From Streptomyces sp. DSM 110735 (GTDB lineage Bacteria; Actinomycetota; Actinomycetes; Streptomycetales; Streptomycetaceae), in contig NZ_JACYHF010000003.1 in NCBI RefSeq assembly GCF_016482685.1, positions 372,001 to 436,000 on the forward strand: DNA of 64,000 nt, given 5' to 3'. Shown here piece after piece: positions 1-8,002 of the stretch. Below the pieces are notes generated by a model that searched no databases, was not told the origin of the DNA, and saw nothing but the letters and a program-made list of their open reading frames with translations. The translations under genes were made by a program, and so were the position numbers. Every line of letters begins with the position of its first letter. The first letter of the stretch is position 1.

Positions 1-210
1 CGACGCCCCACGCCCCCTCGGGCCGGAGACCGTCACCAGGCGCACCATGTTTCCCTACCTGTTCACTAGGCTTCCCTATGGGGAGTGTCGACGCGCTCCG
101 GCGCGACGTCAAGAGGGCGTTCACCCCCGATGACCTCTTGGCGCTCTGTTCAGAGTGGTGCCGGGTGATGTTGGGTGACCCCGGGACTCTCGGGAAAGGG
201 CGGCACCTCT

Positions 211-846
211 GTGGATCACGGGCTTTCCGGCGGCACGAGCGCGACGCGGCCGACACCGAGCCGGCTTCCGCTGGACGAGCAACTGCACTTCCTGCGAACG
301 ATGTTGTCGCGCAACGAGGTCCTGACCGAGGTGCTGGATCGGGCCGCGCGGCTGGACCTGCCCGGCTGGTACGTCACGGCCGGGTGCCTCTTCCAGACCG
401 TGTGGAACGTCGTCACGGACCGGCCGCCGACCGAGGGCATCAAGGACTACGACCTCTTCTACTTCGACGCCGGTGATCTGTCCTGGGAGGCCGAGGACAC
501 GGTGATCCGGGCCGGGCGCGAGGTCTTCGCGGGCGTGCCCGCAGAGGTGGAGATCCGCAACGAGGCGCGCGTCCACCTCTGGTACGAGGAGAAGTTCGGC
601 GTGCCCTGTCCGCCGTACGACTCCGCCGAGGCCGCCATCGACAGCTTCGCCGCGACGACGTGCTGCCTCGGGGTGCGAGTGGAGGCCGACGGGCGGTGGC
701 GCGTGTACGCCCCGCACGGTCTGTCGGACGTGTTCGGCATGGTCGTCCGGCCGAACCCGGTACTCGCCCCGCGATCGGTCTACGAGGCGAAGACCGCCCG
801 GTGGCGGGAGCAGTGGCCCGGGCTGACGGTCCTGGACTGGCCGTAG
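211..846 (+). CDS. Nucleotidyltransferase family protein (NTP_transf_6/DUF925-like)
   Basis: A 211-residue protein resembling the small nucleotidyltransferase family NTP_transf_6. The segment AGCLFQTVWN followed by GIKDYDLFYFD is the family's core: a helix and an acidic DYD motif expected to bind metal and nucleotide. The acceptor molecule is unknown. I chose the GTG at 211 because GGGAAAGGG lies about 10 nt upstream; an in-frame GTG at 175 would add 12 residues of low-complexity sequence. It sits 9 bp before the hydrolase gene and may be cotranscribed. The 210 bases before it contain no gene that I can see. Confidence 0.75.
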   Translation: MDHGLSGGTSATRPTPSRLPLDEQLHFLRTMLSRNEVLTEVLDRAARLDLPGWYVTAGCLFQTVWNVVTDRPPTEGIKDYDLFYFDAGDLSWEAEDTVIRAGREVFAGVPAEVEIRNEARVHLWYEEKFGVPCPPYDSAEAAIDSFAATTCCLGVRVEADGRWRVYAPHGLSDVFGMVVRPNPVLAPRSVYEAKTARWREQWPGLTVLDWP

Positions 847-855
847 CATCGCCCC

Positions 856-1710
856 ATGAGCCAAGTCCTCACCATCGCTCGTCCGCCCGGTGTCCGGGGA
901 GTCCGGCTGGAGACGGAGCGGGGCGTGTTCGCGGCGCTCGCCGCCATGCCGGGCGGGTCCGCGCCGGGCGGGACCGTGCTGCTCGTGCCGGGGTTCAACG
1001 GGAGCAAGGAGGACTTTCTGCCGTTGTTGCCGGGGTTGAGTGAGGCGGGGTACGCGGTGTACGCCGTGGATCAGCGCGGGCAGTACGAGACGGGGGCGGC
1101 GTCGGCAGCCCCGGCTTACGACAGCGACTCCGCCGCGGCGGACGCGAGGGCGCTCGCCGAAGCGCTCGGCGCCGGTCCGGTGCATCTGGTGGGGCATTCC
1201 TACGGTGGGCTGGTGTCGCGCCTCGCGGTGCTCAACAGCCCCGTTCCCGAGGCGACTTGGGCTTCCCTCACGCTGATGAACTTCGGCCCGGCGGAGGTCG
1301 GGACGCCCACGCGGGAGCGGCTGGAGCTGCTGCTCGACGCCCTCGGCAGCATGGCCGTACCCGATCTGTGGCCGTATCTCCGCCCGGCAGAGGACGGTAT
1401 CCCGGCGGACGTCCTGGCGTTTCTCTCCGACCGCTGGGCGCGCAACGAGCCCGAGGCGCTGCGGCTCGCGGCACGGCAACTGCTGACCGAGCCCGACCGC
1501 ACAACGGACCTCAAGGACAAGGGAGTTCCGCTCTCCGTCGTCTTCGGCACCCCGGACGACACCTGGTCGGAGCAGGAGGCGGAGGCGATGGCGGAGGCTC
1601 TCGGCGCGCCGTTCACGAAGATCCCGGAGGGCGGCCACTCCCCCAACGTGCAGCGCCCTGCCGCGGTGATCGAGGCGCTGACGGGATTCTGGGCGAGCCT
1701 CGCCCCGTAG
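856..1710 (+). CDS. Alpha/beta hydrolase
   Basis: A 284-residue cytoplasmic alpha/beta-hydrolase fold protein. The nucleophile elbow GHSYGG (Ser about 115), the oxyanion strand LLVPGFNGSKED (about 42-53), a late acidic segment FGTPDDTW and the catalytic histidine in GGHSPN complete the triad in the right order. No signal peptide. The substrate cannot be inferred. It follows the nucleotidyltransferase by 9 bp in the same direction and converges with the SDR gene, whose stop is 18 bp away. Confidence 0.85.
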   Translation: MSQVLTIARPPGVRGVRLETERGVFAALAAMPGGSAPGGTVLLVPGFNGSKEDFLPLLPGLSEAGYAVYAVDQRGQYETGAASAAPAYDSDSAAADARALAEALGAGPVHLVGHSYGGLVSRLAVLNSPVPEATWASLTLMNFGPAEVGTPTRERLELLLDALGSMAVPDLWPYLRPAEDGIPADVLAFLSDRWARNEPEALRLAARQLLTEPDRTTDLKDKGVPLSVVFGTPDDTWSEQEAEAMAEALGAPFTKIPEGGHSPNVQRPAAVIEALTGFWASLAP

Positions 1711-1728
1711 CCACCCGAAGAGCACCCC

Positions 1729-2742
1729 TCACGAACTCGTCGGCGGTCCCGGGCGCCTCTGGTTGTACCGCCGCGCCGCCCGGTCGTTCAACGCGCTCCC
1801 CGCGGCCCGCGCCGCCCGCGCCCACACCGGACCGCGTCGGACGCGCAGCGCGTGCCCCTGCCGCATCGTCCCGCGCGCAGCGGCGCCCGCGTCCACCGGC
1901 GCCGCGGGCAGCACGCGGGCCGCGAGACCGCTCGCCCGGGTCGTGAGGTCCGGCGCCACGCCATGCGCGACGGAGGCGAGCCGGGCGGCGGGGGTGAGCA
2001 CAAGGCGGGGACGGCGGCGCTCGACAGCACGGACGATCCGCCGCGCCGCCCGCTCCGCGTCCATGGACAGCAGGGGCGCGCCCGCGAGGGCGGAGAACCA
2101 GGCGTACTCCGCCTCCGCCTGCCCGCCGAACTCCGCCTGGAGATGCGAGCCGGTGCGCATCAGTCCGGGGTGCACGGTGGTCACGCTCACCGCGCTGCCC
2201 GCCGTCTCCGCGCGCAGCCCCTCCCCCAGCGCGCGTACCGCCGCCTTGGCACACGAGTACGGCACCATGTGCGGCACCGACAGCAGCCCGCCGACCGAGC
2301 CGACGAGCCCGAGCCGACCACCGACCGGGCTGCGGCGCAGATATGGAAGGGCGGCCAGGGCGGTGTTCAGGGTGCCCTCGAAGATGGTCGCCGAGGCGTC
2401 GCGGAAGGCGCGGTTCCCGGCGATCTCGGCGGGGGCGACCTGGATGACACCGGCGTTGGCGATCACCACGTCGAGCCCGCCGGACGCCTCGGCGGTGCGC
2501 CGCACCGCCTCCGCCACCGCGTCCGGGTCCCGTACGTCGCACGGCACGAGCCCCACCCGGCGCCCGGTCCGCTCCCGCATCCAGTGGGCGGCCCGCACCA
2601 GTTCGTCGGTGTCCCGGGCGAGCAGGGTCACCCGGCAGCCCCGCCGGACCAGGCACTCGGCCATGAGCAGCCCGAGCCCCCGGGACGAGCCGGTCACCAG
2701 GGCCGACAGACCGTGGGGCATGGTGTGCCGGGCAACCGCCAT
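1729..2742 (-). CDS. SDR family oxidoreductase
   Basis: A short-chain dehydrogenase/reductase of about 337 residues. It has the nucleotide motif TGSSRGLG near the N-terminus, the NAG motif (IANAGVIQV), a Ser in GSVGGL and the catalytic YSCAK (Tyr and Lys). The C-terminus extends beyond the usual 250 residues with an Arg/Ala-rich segment similar to other SDRs with an extra membrane- or lipid-associated tail. I chose the internal ATG at 2742 rather than the upstream start at 2793, because AGAGGTGAGGAC immediately precedes it. Substrate unknown. Confidence 0.8.
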   Translation of the reverse strand: MAVARHTMPHGLSALVTGSSRGLGLLMAECLVRRGCRVTLLARDTDELVRAAHWMRERTGRRVGLVPCDVRDPDAVAEAVRRTAEASGGLDVVIANAGVIQVAPAEIAGNRAFRDASATIFEGTLNTALAALPYLRRSPVGGRLGLVGSVGGLLSVPHMVPYSCAKAAVRALGEGLRAETAGSAVSVTTVHPGLMRTGSHLQAEFGGQAEAEYAWFSALAGAPLLSMDAERAARRIVRAVERRRPRLVLTPAARLASVAHGVAPDLTTRASGLAARVLPAAPVDAGAAARGTMRQGHALRVRRGPVWARAARAAGSALNDRAARRYNQRRPGPPTSS

Positions 2743-2832
2743 GTCCTCACCTCTTCCCCGCGCCGCACCCGCCGGGATGTCCCGTTGCGGCACGTCCGCC
2801 GAGTACCCCCGCGCCGGTACGTCAACAAAGAC

Positions 2833-3276
2833 TCAGTCCGCCGGTGGCAGCAGCGTCCCCAGCGGGCCGAGGTCGAGGTTGAGGTCGTCCATGGTGAGCC
2901 CGTACCGCGCGCACAGCCCGTTCATCCGGTCGTGCAGGATCATCAGCGTCGCCCCGAGCCGCTCCTCCTGCTCCTCGGTGAGGTCCCCCTGGTCGACGCG
3001 GTGCAGCGCCTGCCGCTCCATGAGCTGGCGCAGGAGTTCCACCAGGGTGAGGACCAGCCGGACGAGGTCCCGCTCGACGGTGTCGGGGTCGGAGCTGATG
3101 CGGCGCGCCGGTGAGCGGTCGCGCCCCTCGGAGGGCGGCAGATCACCGGGCGCTGCGGGCAGCAGCCGGAAGGCGCGCTCGGCGGCTTCGGCCACTTCCG
3201 CGAAGCGGTCCTGCGCCGCCTCGGCGGAACGGCTCTCGGCCCGCTCCGCGGAACGGTCCCTCTCCTCAGCCGCCAT
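2833..3276 (-). CDS. gvpK: Gas vesicle protein GvpK
   Basis: A 147-residue GvpK. The family core (SDPDTVERDLVRLVLTLVEL, then RQLMERQALHRVD and EEQEERLGATLM) fills residues about 62-125 and is all helical. GvpK is needed for gas vesicle assembly but is a minor component. The N-terminal 55 residues are charged and probably disordered. It is the last gene of the minus-strand gvp operon; its start overlaps the end of gvpS by 11 bp, so translation is probably coupled. Confidence 0.93.
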   Translation of the reverse strand: MAAEERDRSAERAESRSAEAAQDRFAEVAEAAERAFRLLPAAPGDLPPSEGRDRSPARRISSDPDTVERDLVRLVLTLVELLRQLMERQALHRVDQGDLTEEQEERLGATLMILHDRMNGLCARYGLTMDDLNLDLGPLGTLLPPAD

Positions 3277-3505
3277 GCTCGTCCCCCGGTCCCGCGGGCA
3301 GCGCGAACGGCGACGGGCTGTCCTCCCCGATCGACACGATCAGCGCCCGCAGCGACACCCGCACCAGGTCGATGTCGGCGATGGACAGCACGACGTCACC
3401 GGTCAGGACGACCCCGCCGCTCAGCAGCCGGTCCAGCAGGTCGATGAGCGCGACCTGCCGCTGCGGCAGCGGCTCGTCCGACGGCGAGGGGACGTGCGTG
3501 TTCAC
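3266..3505 (-). CDS. gvpS: GvpA-like gas vesicle protein, GvpS type
   Basis: A 79-residue GvpA/J/S-family protein. The family signature is visible as LIDLLDRLLSGGVVLTGDVV and SIADIDLVRVSLRALIVSI: one helix, two strands and a second helix as in the shell protein. It lacks the long charged tail of its paralogues here. The GTG start at 3505 overlaps the gvpL stop (GTGA), the usual arrangement in Streptomyces gvp operons. The name gvpS follows position (between gvpL and gvpK, as in the S. coelicolor order); the family assignment is firmer than the letter. Confidence 0.88.
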   Translation of the reverse strand: MNTHVPSPSDEPLPQRQVALIDLLDRLLSGGVVLTGDVVLSIADIDLVRVSLRALIVSIGEDSPSPFALPAGPGDEHGG

Positions 3506-4317
3506 GGCGCCGCACCCGTCGGCGCGCCCTCGGGCCCGGTGGCCGGTGTGGCGAAGGAGTACGGCACCCAGGGTCCCGTGACCTCGACCCGGACCCCCGG
3601 CAGCCCCTCGGCGGCGCGTCCCGCCTCGGTCCGGAACGCCTCGGAGTCCTCGCCCGCCACGAGATAGGCGTCGTTGACGACGTTCTCGCCCGCCCCGCCC
3701 GCGAGCGCCCCCTGCTGCACCCGGTGCCGGGCGCGTTCGACGGCGTAGCGCCGCCCGGTCTCCTCGACCGCGGCGGCTGCCTGCTGGGCGGCCCGGTGGA
3801 CGCTGTCGCGGTGGGTCTGCTGCCGCCTGCGTCCGCGCAGGTACGAGCGTCCGGGGGTCAGCTCCGCCGCGGACCCGGCGTCGGGTTCCGGGGCGGCGGA
3901 GGCGGGGTCGGCGTAGATCTTCACGCCCCACTCGACGTGCCCGGCCAGCCGGTCGAGCCGGGACGCGAACAGCTCCCGCCCCTCGTCCAGCACGTCCCGC
4001 GCCCTCGCGTCGTCCAGGTACACGGTCGCCAGGCGCAGCGGCAGTACGGTCGTCCGGGCGCCCAGGGTCTCGATCACCTGGTGGTGGGCGCGGGCGACGG
4101 TCTCCAGCCAGTCCAGGTCCTCCAGATGCCGGGCGAGGGCGTCCTCGCGGAAGTCCTCGGCGGGGACCTGCCCGGTCACGAGCAGCAGTGTGTCGTCGTG
4201 GGCGGAGGGCAGCAGCCGGACCGGGGCTCCGGCGACCCCGTCGAGCGCGGTAGCCGCCTCGTCCAGACCGTCGGCGGTGCGGGCGACGGCGTACGCGTAG
4301 GTGAGGAGGTCACTCAT
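3502..4317 (-). CDS. gvpL: GvpL/GvpF family gas vesicle protein
   Basis: A 271-residue GvpL/F protein. It starts MSDLLTYAYAV, has the conserved central segment HHQVIETLGARTTVLPLRL and the second-domain segment EWGVKIYAD, and ends in GPWVPYSFA, the family's C-terminal motif. GvpL/F proteins are minor components thought to nucleate shell assembly. The ATG at 4317 overlaps the end of gvpJ by 8 bp; a longer frame upstream is only a shadow of the gvpJ tail. It is one of two GvpF/L proteins in the operon. Confidence 0.93.
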   Translation of the reverse strand: MSDLLTYAYAVARTADGLDEAATALDGVAGAPVRLLPSAHDDTLLLVTGQVPAEDFREDALARHLEDLDWLETVARAHHQVIETLGARTTVLPLRLATVYLDDARARDVLDEGRELFASRLDRLAGHVEWGVKIYADPASAAPEPDAGSAAELTPGRSYLRGRRRQQTHRDSVHRAAQQAAAAVEETGRRYAVERARHRVQQGALAGGAGENVVNDAYLVAGEDSEAFRTEAGRAAEGLPGVRVEVTGPWVPYSFATPATGPEGAPTGAAP

Positions 4318-4954
4318 CGCGGGTCCGTCGGCGGGTGCGGGCGGTACGCGGCCGCTCGGTGCGGGCGCGTTCCGTACGCGAGCGTTCCGTACGCGGGCGC
4401 GTCCTCTTCGGGCGCGGTTTCTCCTCGGGCTCGGGCGGCTCCTCCTCGGCTTCCTCCGGCTCTTCTTCTTCCAGCTCCTCTTCCGGTTCTTCTTCCGGCT
4501 CCTCGATGTCGGCCAGTTCTTCCTCTTTTTCCTCCGCCTCTTCGTCGTCGGCCGGTTCGTCGCCCTCGACCAGTTCACCGACCTCGACTGCCTCACCGGT
4601 CTCGGCAAGCTCCCGTTCCTGCCGCAGCGCCTCGATCTCCTCGCGCAGCCGCTGGTTCTCCTCGGCGAGCGACCGCTGTCCCTCGCCCCGGCTGCGCGAG
4701 GACAGGGCGGGATCGTGCTCCCACCAGTCGATGCCCATCTCCTTCGCCTTGTCGACGGAGGCGACGAGCAGCCGGAGTTTGATCGTGAGCAGCTCGATGT
4801 CGAGCAGGTTGATCTGGATGTCGCCCGCGATGACGATGCCCTTGTCGAGCACCCGTTCCAGGATGTCGGCGAGGTTGGCGGAGGAGCCCTGTCCGTACGG
4901 CGGCGCCGCCCGCGAGGGGGTGGAGCCGAACCGGCTGGCCATGGGGTCGGTCAC
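4310..4954 (-). CDS. gvpJ: GvpJ-type gas vesicle protein with long acidic/basic tail
   Basis: A 214-residue protein. Residues about 25-75 form the GvpA/J core (LADILERVLDKGIVIAGDIQ, then INLLDIELLTIKLRLLVASVDKA). Residues 90-120 look like a short coiled coil (LAEENQRLREEIEALRQERE). The last 90 residues are disordered: a Glu/Asp block and then an Arg-rich block of TER/RTR repeats. The GTG start has GAGG eight bases upstream. It may cap or organise the shell rather than form the ribs. The tail is far longer than the core and resembles those of other proteins in this cluster. Confidence 0.9.
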   Translation of the reverse strand: MTDPMASRFGSTPSRAAPPYGQGSSANLADILERVLDKGIVIAGDIQINLLDIELLTIKLRLLVASVDKAKEMGIDWWEHDPALSSRSRGEGQRSLAEENQRLREEIEALRQERELAETGEAVEVGELVEGDEPADDEEAEEKEEELADIEEPEEEPEEELEEEEPEEAEEEPPEPEEKPRPKRTRPRTERSRTERARTERPRTARTRRRTRDE

Positions 4955-5002
4955 GGTGATGCCTCGTGTTCCGTCGGTGCCGGGTGCGTGCCGGGTACCG
5001 GG

Positions 5003-5254
5003 TCAGGTCTGTCCGCCCTGTCGGTGGGCCCGGATCTCCTCCAGCCGGTCGAGCAGCTCGTCCTCGCGCCGGTCGAAGGTCTCCTCGTCGATCTCCCCGG
5101 CGACCAGCCGCCGTTCCAGTTCGGCGAGTTCACGCTTGACGGGGGCCGGGTCGTAGTACTCGTTCTCGGCCGCCTCCAGGACGCGCTCCATGACCCAGCC
5201 GACGCCGCGCACCGGCGCGAGCGGCAGGGTCACGATCTGGGTGAAGAGACCCAT
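5003..5254 (-). CDS. gvpG: Gas vesicle protein GvpG
   Basis: An 83-residue GvpG. The family begins with the hydrophobic stretch MGLFTQIVTLPLAPVRGVGW and continues with helical segments VKRELAELERRLVAGEIDEE and DELLDRLEEIRAH, all seen here. GvpG is a small accessory protein that binds GvpF-type proteins during assembly. It lies 17 bp after gvpF and 48 bp before gvpJ in the same operon. Confidence 0.92.
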   Translation of the reverse strand: MGLFTQIVTLPLAPVRGVGWVMERVLEAAENEYYDPAPVKRELAELERRLVAGEIDEETFDRREDELLDRLEEIRAHRQGGQT

Positions 5255-5271
5255 GGGACTGTCCTCTGTCC

Positions 5272-5985
5272 TCAGACGAAGCTGTAGGGAGGAAGGGGGC
5301 CGTGCAGCCGCAGGTCGAGGTCGTCGCCCAGTTGGTGCGCGACGCTCAACTCGGTGGTCAGGAAAGCCTCTTCCTGATCCTCGGGCACCAGGAACGACAC
5401 ACTGAGGAAGTCCTCGCCGGTCGGCTGGGTGGAGTCCACGTCCCGTGCGAACGGGCGCAGCGCCTCGACCACTCCGGTGGCCAGCGCCTCCTGCCGTGCC
5501 TGCACCTCCCGCGCGACCATCTCGCCCAGCCGCACGGGCGCGCCCACATCGGCGGTACCGGCGCGGATCGCGTCGTTCAGCTCCCGTGCCGCGCTGGATT
5601 CCTCGAGGATCTGCCGCAGCAGGCTGTCCTCGTCCTGCGTGGCCTTCAGGTGGTACTCGGAGCACCCTTCGAGTGCCCGGAGCCGCTCGGTGTATTCGTC
5701 GGCGCGCTCCTCCAGCGCGGCTCGTACGGCGTCGTCGTCCGCCGCGACGAGCCCGAAGCGCAGCGGCAGGATCGTGCCGTCGGCCATGAGCCGTTCCTGC
5801 ACCTCCTGGTGCGCGCCGATGTCGCGGCGCTTGGGGCGCAGGTTGTCGGGCGCGTCACTGACGACGGCGCTCAGCGCGCCCGCGGTCACGGCGCGCAGTC
5901 CGGAGGGCTCCTCGCCCACGCCGCGCAGACCGTCGAGGCGCAGCGGGTGCTGTTTTCCGGTGACGGAGTAGATGTATACGGCCAT
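5272..5985 (-). CDS. gvpF: GvpF/GvpL family gas vesicle protein
   Basis: A 237-residue GvpF. It starts MAVYIYSVTG, has the hallmark HQEVQERLMADGTILPLRFG in the middle and ends GPLPPYSFV, the same C-terminal motif as its paralogue GvpL in this operon. GvpF is a minor component that contacts GvpA early in assembly. The start codon lies 3 bp after the gvpA stop, and the GGAATGA around that stop serves as its ribosome binding site, so the two are probably coupled. Confidence 0.93.
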   Translation of the reverse strand: MAVYIYSVTGKQHPLRLDGLRGVGEEPSGLRAVTAGALSAVVSDAPDNLRPKRRDIGAHQEVQERLMADGTILPLRFGLVAADDDAVRAALEERADEYTERLRALEGCSEYHLKATQDEDSLLRQILEESSAARELNDAIRAGTADVGAPVRLGEMVAREVQARQEALATGVVEALRPFARDVDSTQPTGEDFLSVSFLVPEDQEEAFLTTELSVAHQLGDDLDLRLHGPLPPYSFV

Positions 5986-5988
5986 GGC

Positions 5989-6459
5989 TCATTCCTTCTC
6001 GCGGGCCGAACTCCGCTCCCGCCGGGAGGACCGCCGGGCCGGACGCCGCTTCCTCTCCACGGGCTCCTCCTCTTCTTCTTCTTCCTCCTGGTCACCACCG
6101 GTCGCGCCCTTGAGGGACTCGGTGACCGCCTCGACGGCGCCGGTGATCGCGCCCTTGGACTTGCCCTGGGCGCCGCTCTCCATCGAGTCGCCGACGATGT
6201 CGGTGAGCTGGGCGGGAGCCTTCCGGCCGGATTCGAGGTCGAGCCGGTTGCACGCCTCCGCGAACCGCAGATACGTGTCGACGCTGGCCACGACGACGCG
6301 GGCGTCGATCTTCAGGATCTCGATCCCGACCAGGGAGACACGGACGAACACGTCGATGACGAGTCCCCGGTCGAGGATGAGCTCCAGGACGTCGTAGAGG
6401 TTTCCGCTCCCGCCGCCGCCCTGGGCGACCGGTCCTCCGCCTTGTGGCACCAGGCTCAT
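5989..6459 (-). CDS. gvpA: Gas vesicle shell protein GvpA
   Basis: A 156-residue shell protein. Residues about 20-75 are the GvpA core ([20 protein letters not shown], then [20 protein letters not shown] and the helix DTYLRFAEA). A GGGAGAGG ribosome binding site precedes the ATG. Actinomycete GvpA is longer than the roughly 70-residue cyanobacterial form; here the extra 80 residues end in a run of eight Glu followed by an Arg/Lys block. It is the main rib-forming candidate of the operon. Confidence 0.93.
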   Translation of the reverse strand: MSLVPQGGGPVAQGGGGSGNLYDVLELILDRGLVIDVFVRVSLVGIEILKIDARVVVASVDTYLRFAEACNRLDLESGRKAPAQLTDIVGDSMESGAQGKSKGAITGAVEAVTESLKGATGGDQEEEEEEEEPVERKRRPARRSSRRERSSAREKE

Positions 6460-6497
6460 GGCGCCTCTCCCTTCACCGGCCGCCCGGGCGCCTCGCC

Positions 6498-6815
6498 TCA
6501 GCCTCGCCGGTCGATCTGTCCTCGGGTGTAGCGACGGGTCCTCTCGTACGCCACGAGATCGCCCTCCTGGTCGAGGGTGACCCGGTAGGTGGCCATGACG
6601 CTGGTGGTCTCGGGGACTCGCTCCAGTTCGAGTACCTCGACATCGGCTTCCCACCCGTCCTCGGTGGGTTTCAATGCGGAGACCGACTCGGGGGAGCGCC
6701 CGAGCAGCTCCCGCAACTGCTCGGCGGCGGTGCGCATGGCCCATGCGGCGTTGCCCTTGCGGGTGCCGCGGCTGCCGCCGGCGCGGCGCTTGGCGGGTTC
6801 CTCTGCTGCGGCCAT
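6498..6815 (-). CDS. gvpO: Gas vesicle protein GvpO
   Basis: A 105-residue GvpO, first gene of the minus-strand operon. The segment [20 protein letters not shown] followed by [17 protein letters not shown] and MATYRVTLD is the family pattern. GvpO is required for vesicle formation in haloarchaea, where it influences gvp expression. The ATG at 6815 is chosen because GGAGAGACC precedes it; the longer frame upstream reads through the promoter. The N-terminal 25 residues are basic and probably disordered. Confidence 0.9.
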   Translation of the reverse strand: MAAAEEPAKRRAGGSRGTRKGNAAWAMRTAAEQLRELLGRSPESVSALKPTEDGWEADVEVLELERVPETTSVMATYRVTLDQEGDLVAYERTRRYTRGQIDRRG

Positions 6816-6875
6816 GGTCTCTCCGGTGATCGGATCTCTCCGCTGGTTCGGAGCGGGCGCCAGAATCCACGCGCG

Positions 6876-6910
6876 AACATACAATTTCATCATAACGGCG
6901 TATATGCCGC
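6876..6910. promoter_or_regulatory. AT-rich promoter region upstream of gvpO
   Basis: A short AT-rich stretch, very unlike the surrounding DNA, lies 60-95 bp upstream of gvpO. It includes TACAATTTCATCATAA and, next to it, the imperfect palindrome CGGCGTATATGCCG (about 6893-6906). This is the natural place for the gvp operon promoter and an operator, but I cannot fix the -10/-35 boxes. Confidence 0.4.
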
Positions 6911-6994
6911 ATGAAGGTCGGCCGGTGCCGCAGCAGCGCATCGCGGCGGACGTGGGTGGGGTTGTGTGCGTATCCGTCTGCGCCGTTCGCTGTC

Positions 6995-7046
6995 CGTCTG
7001 TACGTCTACCTGAACGTCTACGTCTGTACGTCTCCGTCTGTACGTC
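6995..7046. repeat. Three direct repeats CGTCTGTACGTC between gvpO and the divergent gene
   Basis: The 12-mer CGTCTGTACGTC occurs exactly at 6995-7006, 7021-7032 and 7035-7046, inside a wider stretch of NNCGTC hexamers (about 6970-7053). It sits between the divergent gvpO operon and the plus-strand accessory genes. Repeated sites in a shared promoter region suggest regulator binding; simple slippage repeats are the alternative. Confidence 0.6.
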
Positions 7047-7129
7047 CACGTCTCATGATCGCGGGCTGGGCCCGGGGCTGTCGCCGGGAGAGCGGGCACC
7101 CGTCCTGCCGCTCGTGGAGGGACCGTTTC

Positions 7130-7999
7130 ATGAACGACACGACCAAAGTCGCTCTCGCCGCTGCCGTCGCGGGTGGCTATGTGCTGGGGCGCACCAAGAA
7201 GGCGCGGCTCGCCTTCGGCCTGGCGACCTACCTCGCCGGGCGGCGCTTCGGGCTCAACCCCCAGCAGTTGCTGAGCGAGGGGCTGGGGCGCCTGGGCGAG
7301 GTGCCGGGCGTCTCCGAGCTGAACGAGCAGGTGCGCGGGGATCTGCTGAGCGCGGGCCGCAAGGCCCTGGCCGCCACCGCCGACCGTCGGCTGGCCGACC
7401 TCGCCGACTCCCTGCACGAGCGCACGCGGCGCATCGGGGAGAAGGACGAGGAAGAGGAGGAAGAGGAGTACGACGAGGAGGAGCCCGGCGAGGAGGAACC
7501 GGAAGAGGAGGTCGAGGAGGCGGAGTTCGAGGAGGAGGAAGAGGAACCCGAGGAGCCGGAGGACGAGGAAGAGGAACCCGGCGAGGAGGAAGAAGAGGAG
7601 GAGGAGCCGGAGGAACTGGAGGACGAGGAGGAAGAGGAACCCGGCGAGGAGGAGGACGAAGAAGAGGAAGAGGAGCCGGAACCTCCGCGTCGGCGCCGTC
7701 CGCCCGAGAAGAAGCAGGCAGCGCCGTCCCGCAAGGCTGCCCCCGCGAAGAAGGCGCCCGCCAAGAAGGCGCCCGCCGCGAAGAAGGCTCCAGCGAAGAA
7801 GGCACCGGCCAAGAAGACGGCGCAGAAGCAGGCGGCGAAGAAGTCCGCGAAGTCCGCTCCCGCCGCGAAGAAGCAGCCCTCGAAGAAGGCGGCGGCCAAG
7901 AAGGCGCCCGCGAAGAAGGCACCGGCCAAGAAGGCTCCGGCGAAGAAGAGCGCGGCGAAGAAGACGGCCGCCAAGAAGACCGCCGGGCGGGGGAGGTAA
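7130..7999 (+). CDS. Gas-vesicle-cluster accessory protein with Glu-rich and Lys/Ala-rich tail (GvpY-position; often mislabelled DNA primase)
   Basis: A 289-residue protein. Residues 1-100 are a conserved-looking domain ([20 protein letters not shown], a glycine-rich hydrophobic helix, then [17 protein letters not shown]). Residues 105-190 are almost only Glu/Asp. Residues 200-289 are repeats of [10 protein letters not shown] like a histone-H1 tail. There is no primase domain. GGAGGG precedes the ATG at 7130. It is 3 bp before the SRPBCC gene. It probably corresponds to one of the actinomycete-only gvpY/gvpZ genes, by position only. Confidence 0.75.
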   Translation: MNDTTKVALAAAVAGGYVLGRTKKARLAFGLATYLAGRRFGLNPQQLLSEGLGRLGEVPGVSELNEQVRGDLLSAGRKALAATADRRLADLADSLHERTRRIGEKDEEEEEEEYDEEEPGEEEPEEEVEEAEFEEEEEEPEEPEDEEEEPGEEEEEEEEPEELEDEEEEEPGEEEDEEEEEEPEPPRRRRPPEKKQAAPSRKAAPAKKAPAKKAPAAKKAPAKKAPAKKTAQKQAAKKSAKSAPAAKKQPSKKAAAKKAPAKKAPAKKAPAKKSAAKKTAAKKTAGRGR

Positions 8000-8002
8000 G
8001 CC

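Noticed and set aside
121..1725. Long minus-strand frame of 534 codons opposite the first genes
   Set aside because: It is antisense to two recognisable plus-strand genes and is Arg/Pro-rich low-complexity, a typical high-GC shadow.
7130..7999. DNA primase label often given to this type of gene
   Set aside because: No Toprim or zinc domain is visible; the match stems from Glu/Lys/Ala low complexity.
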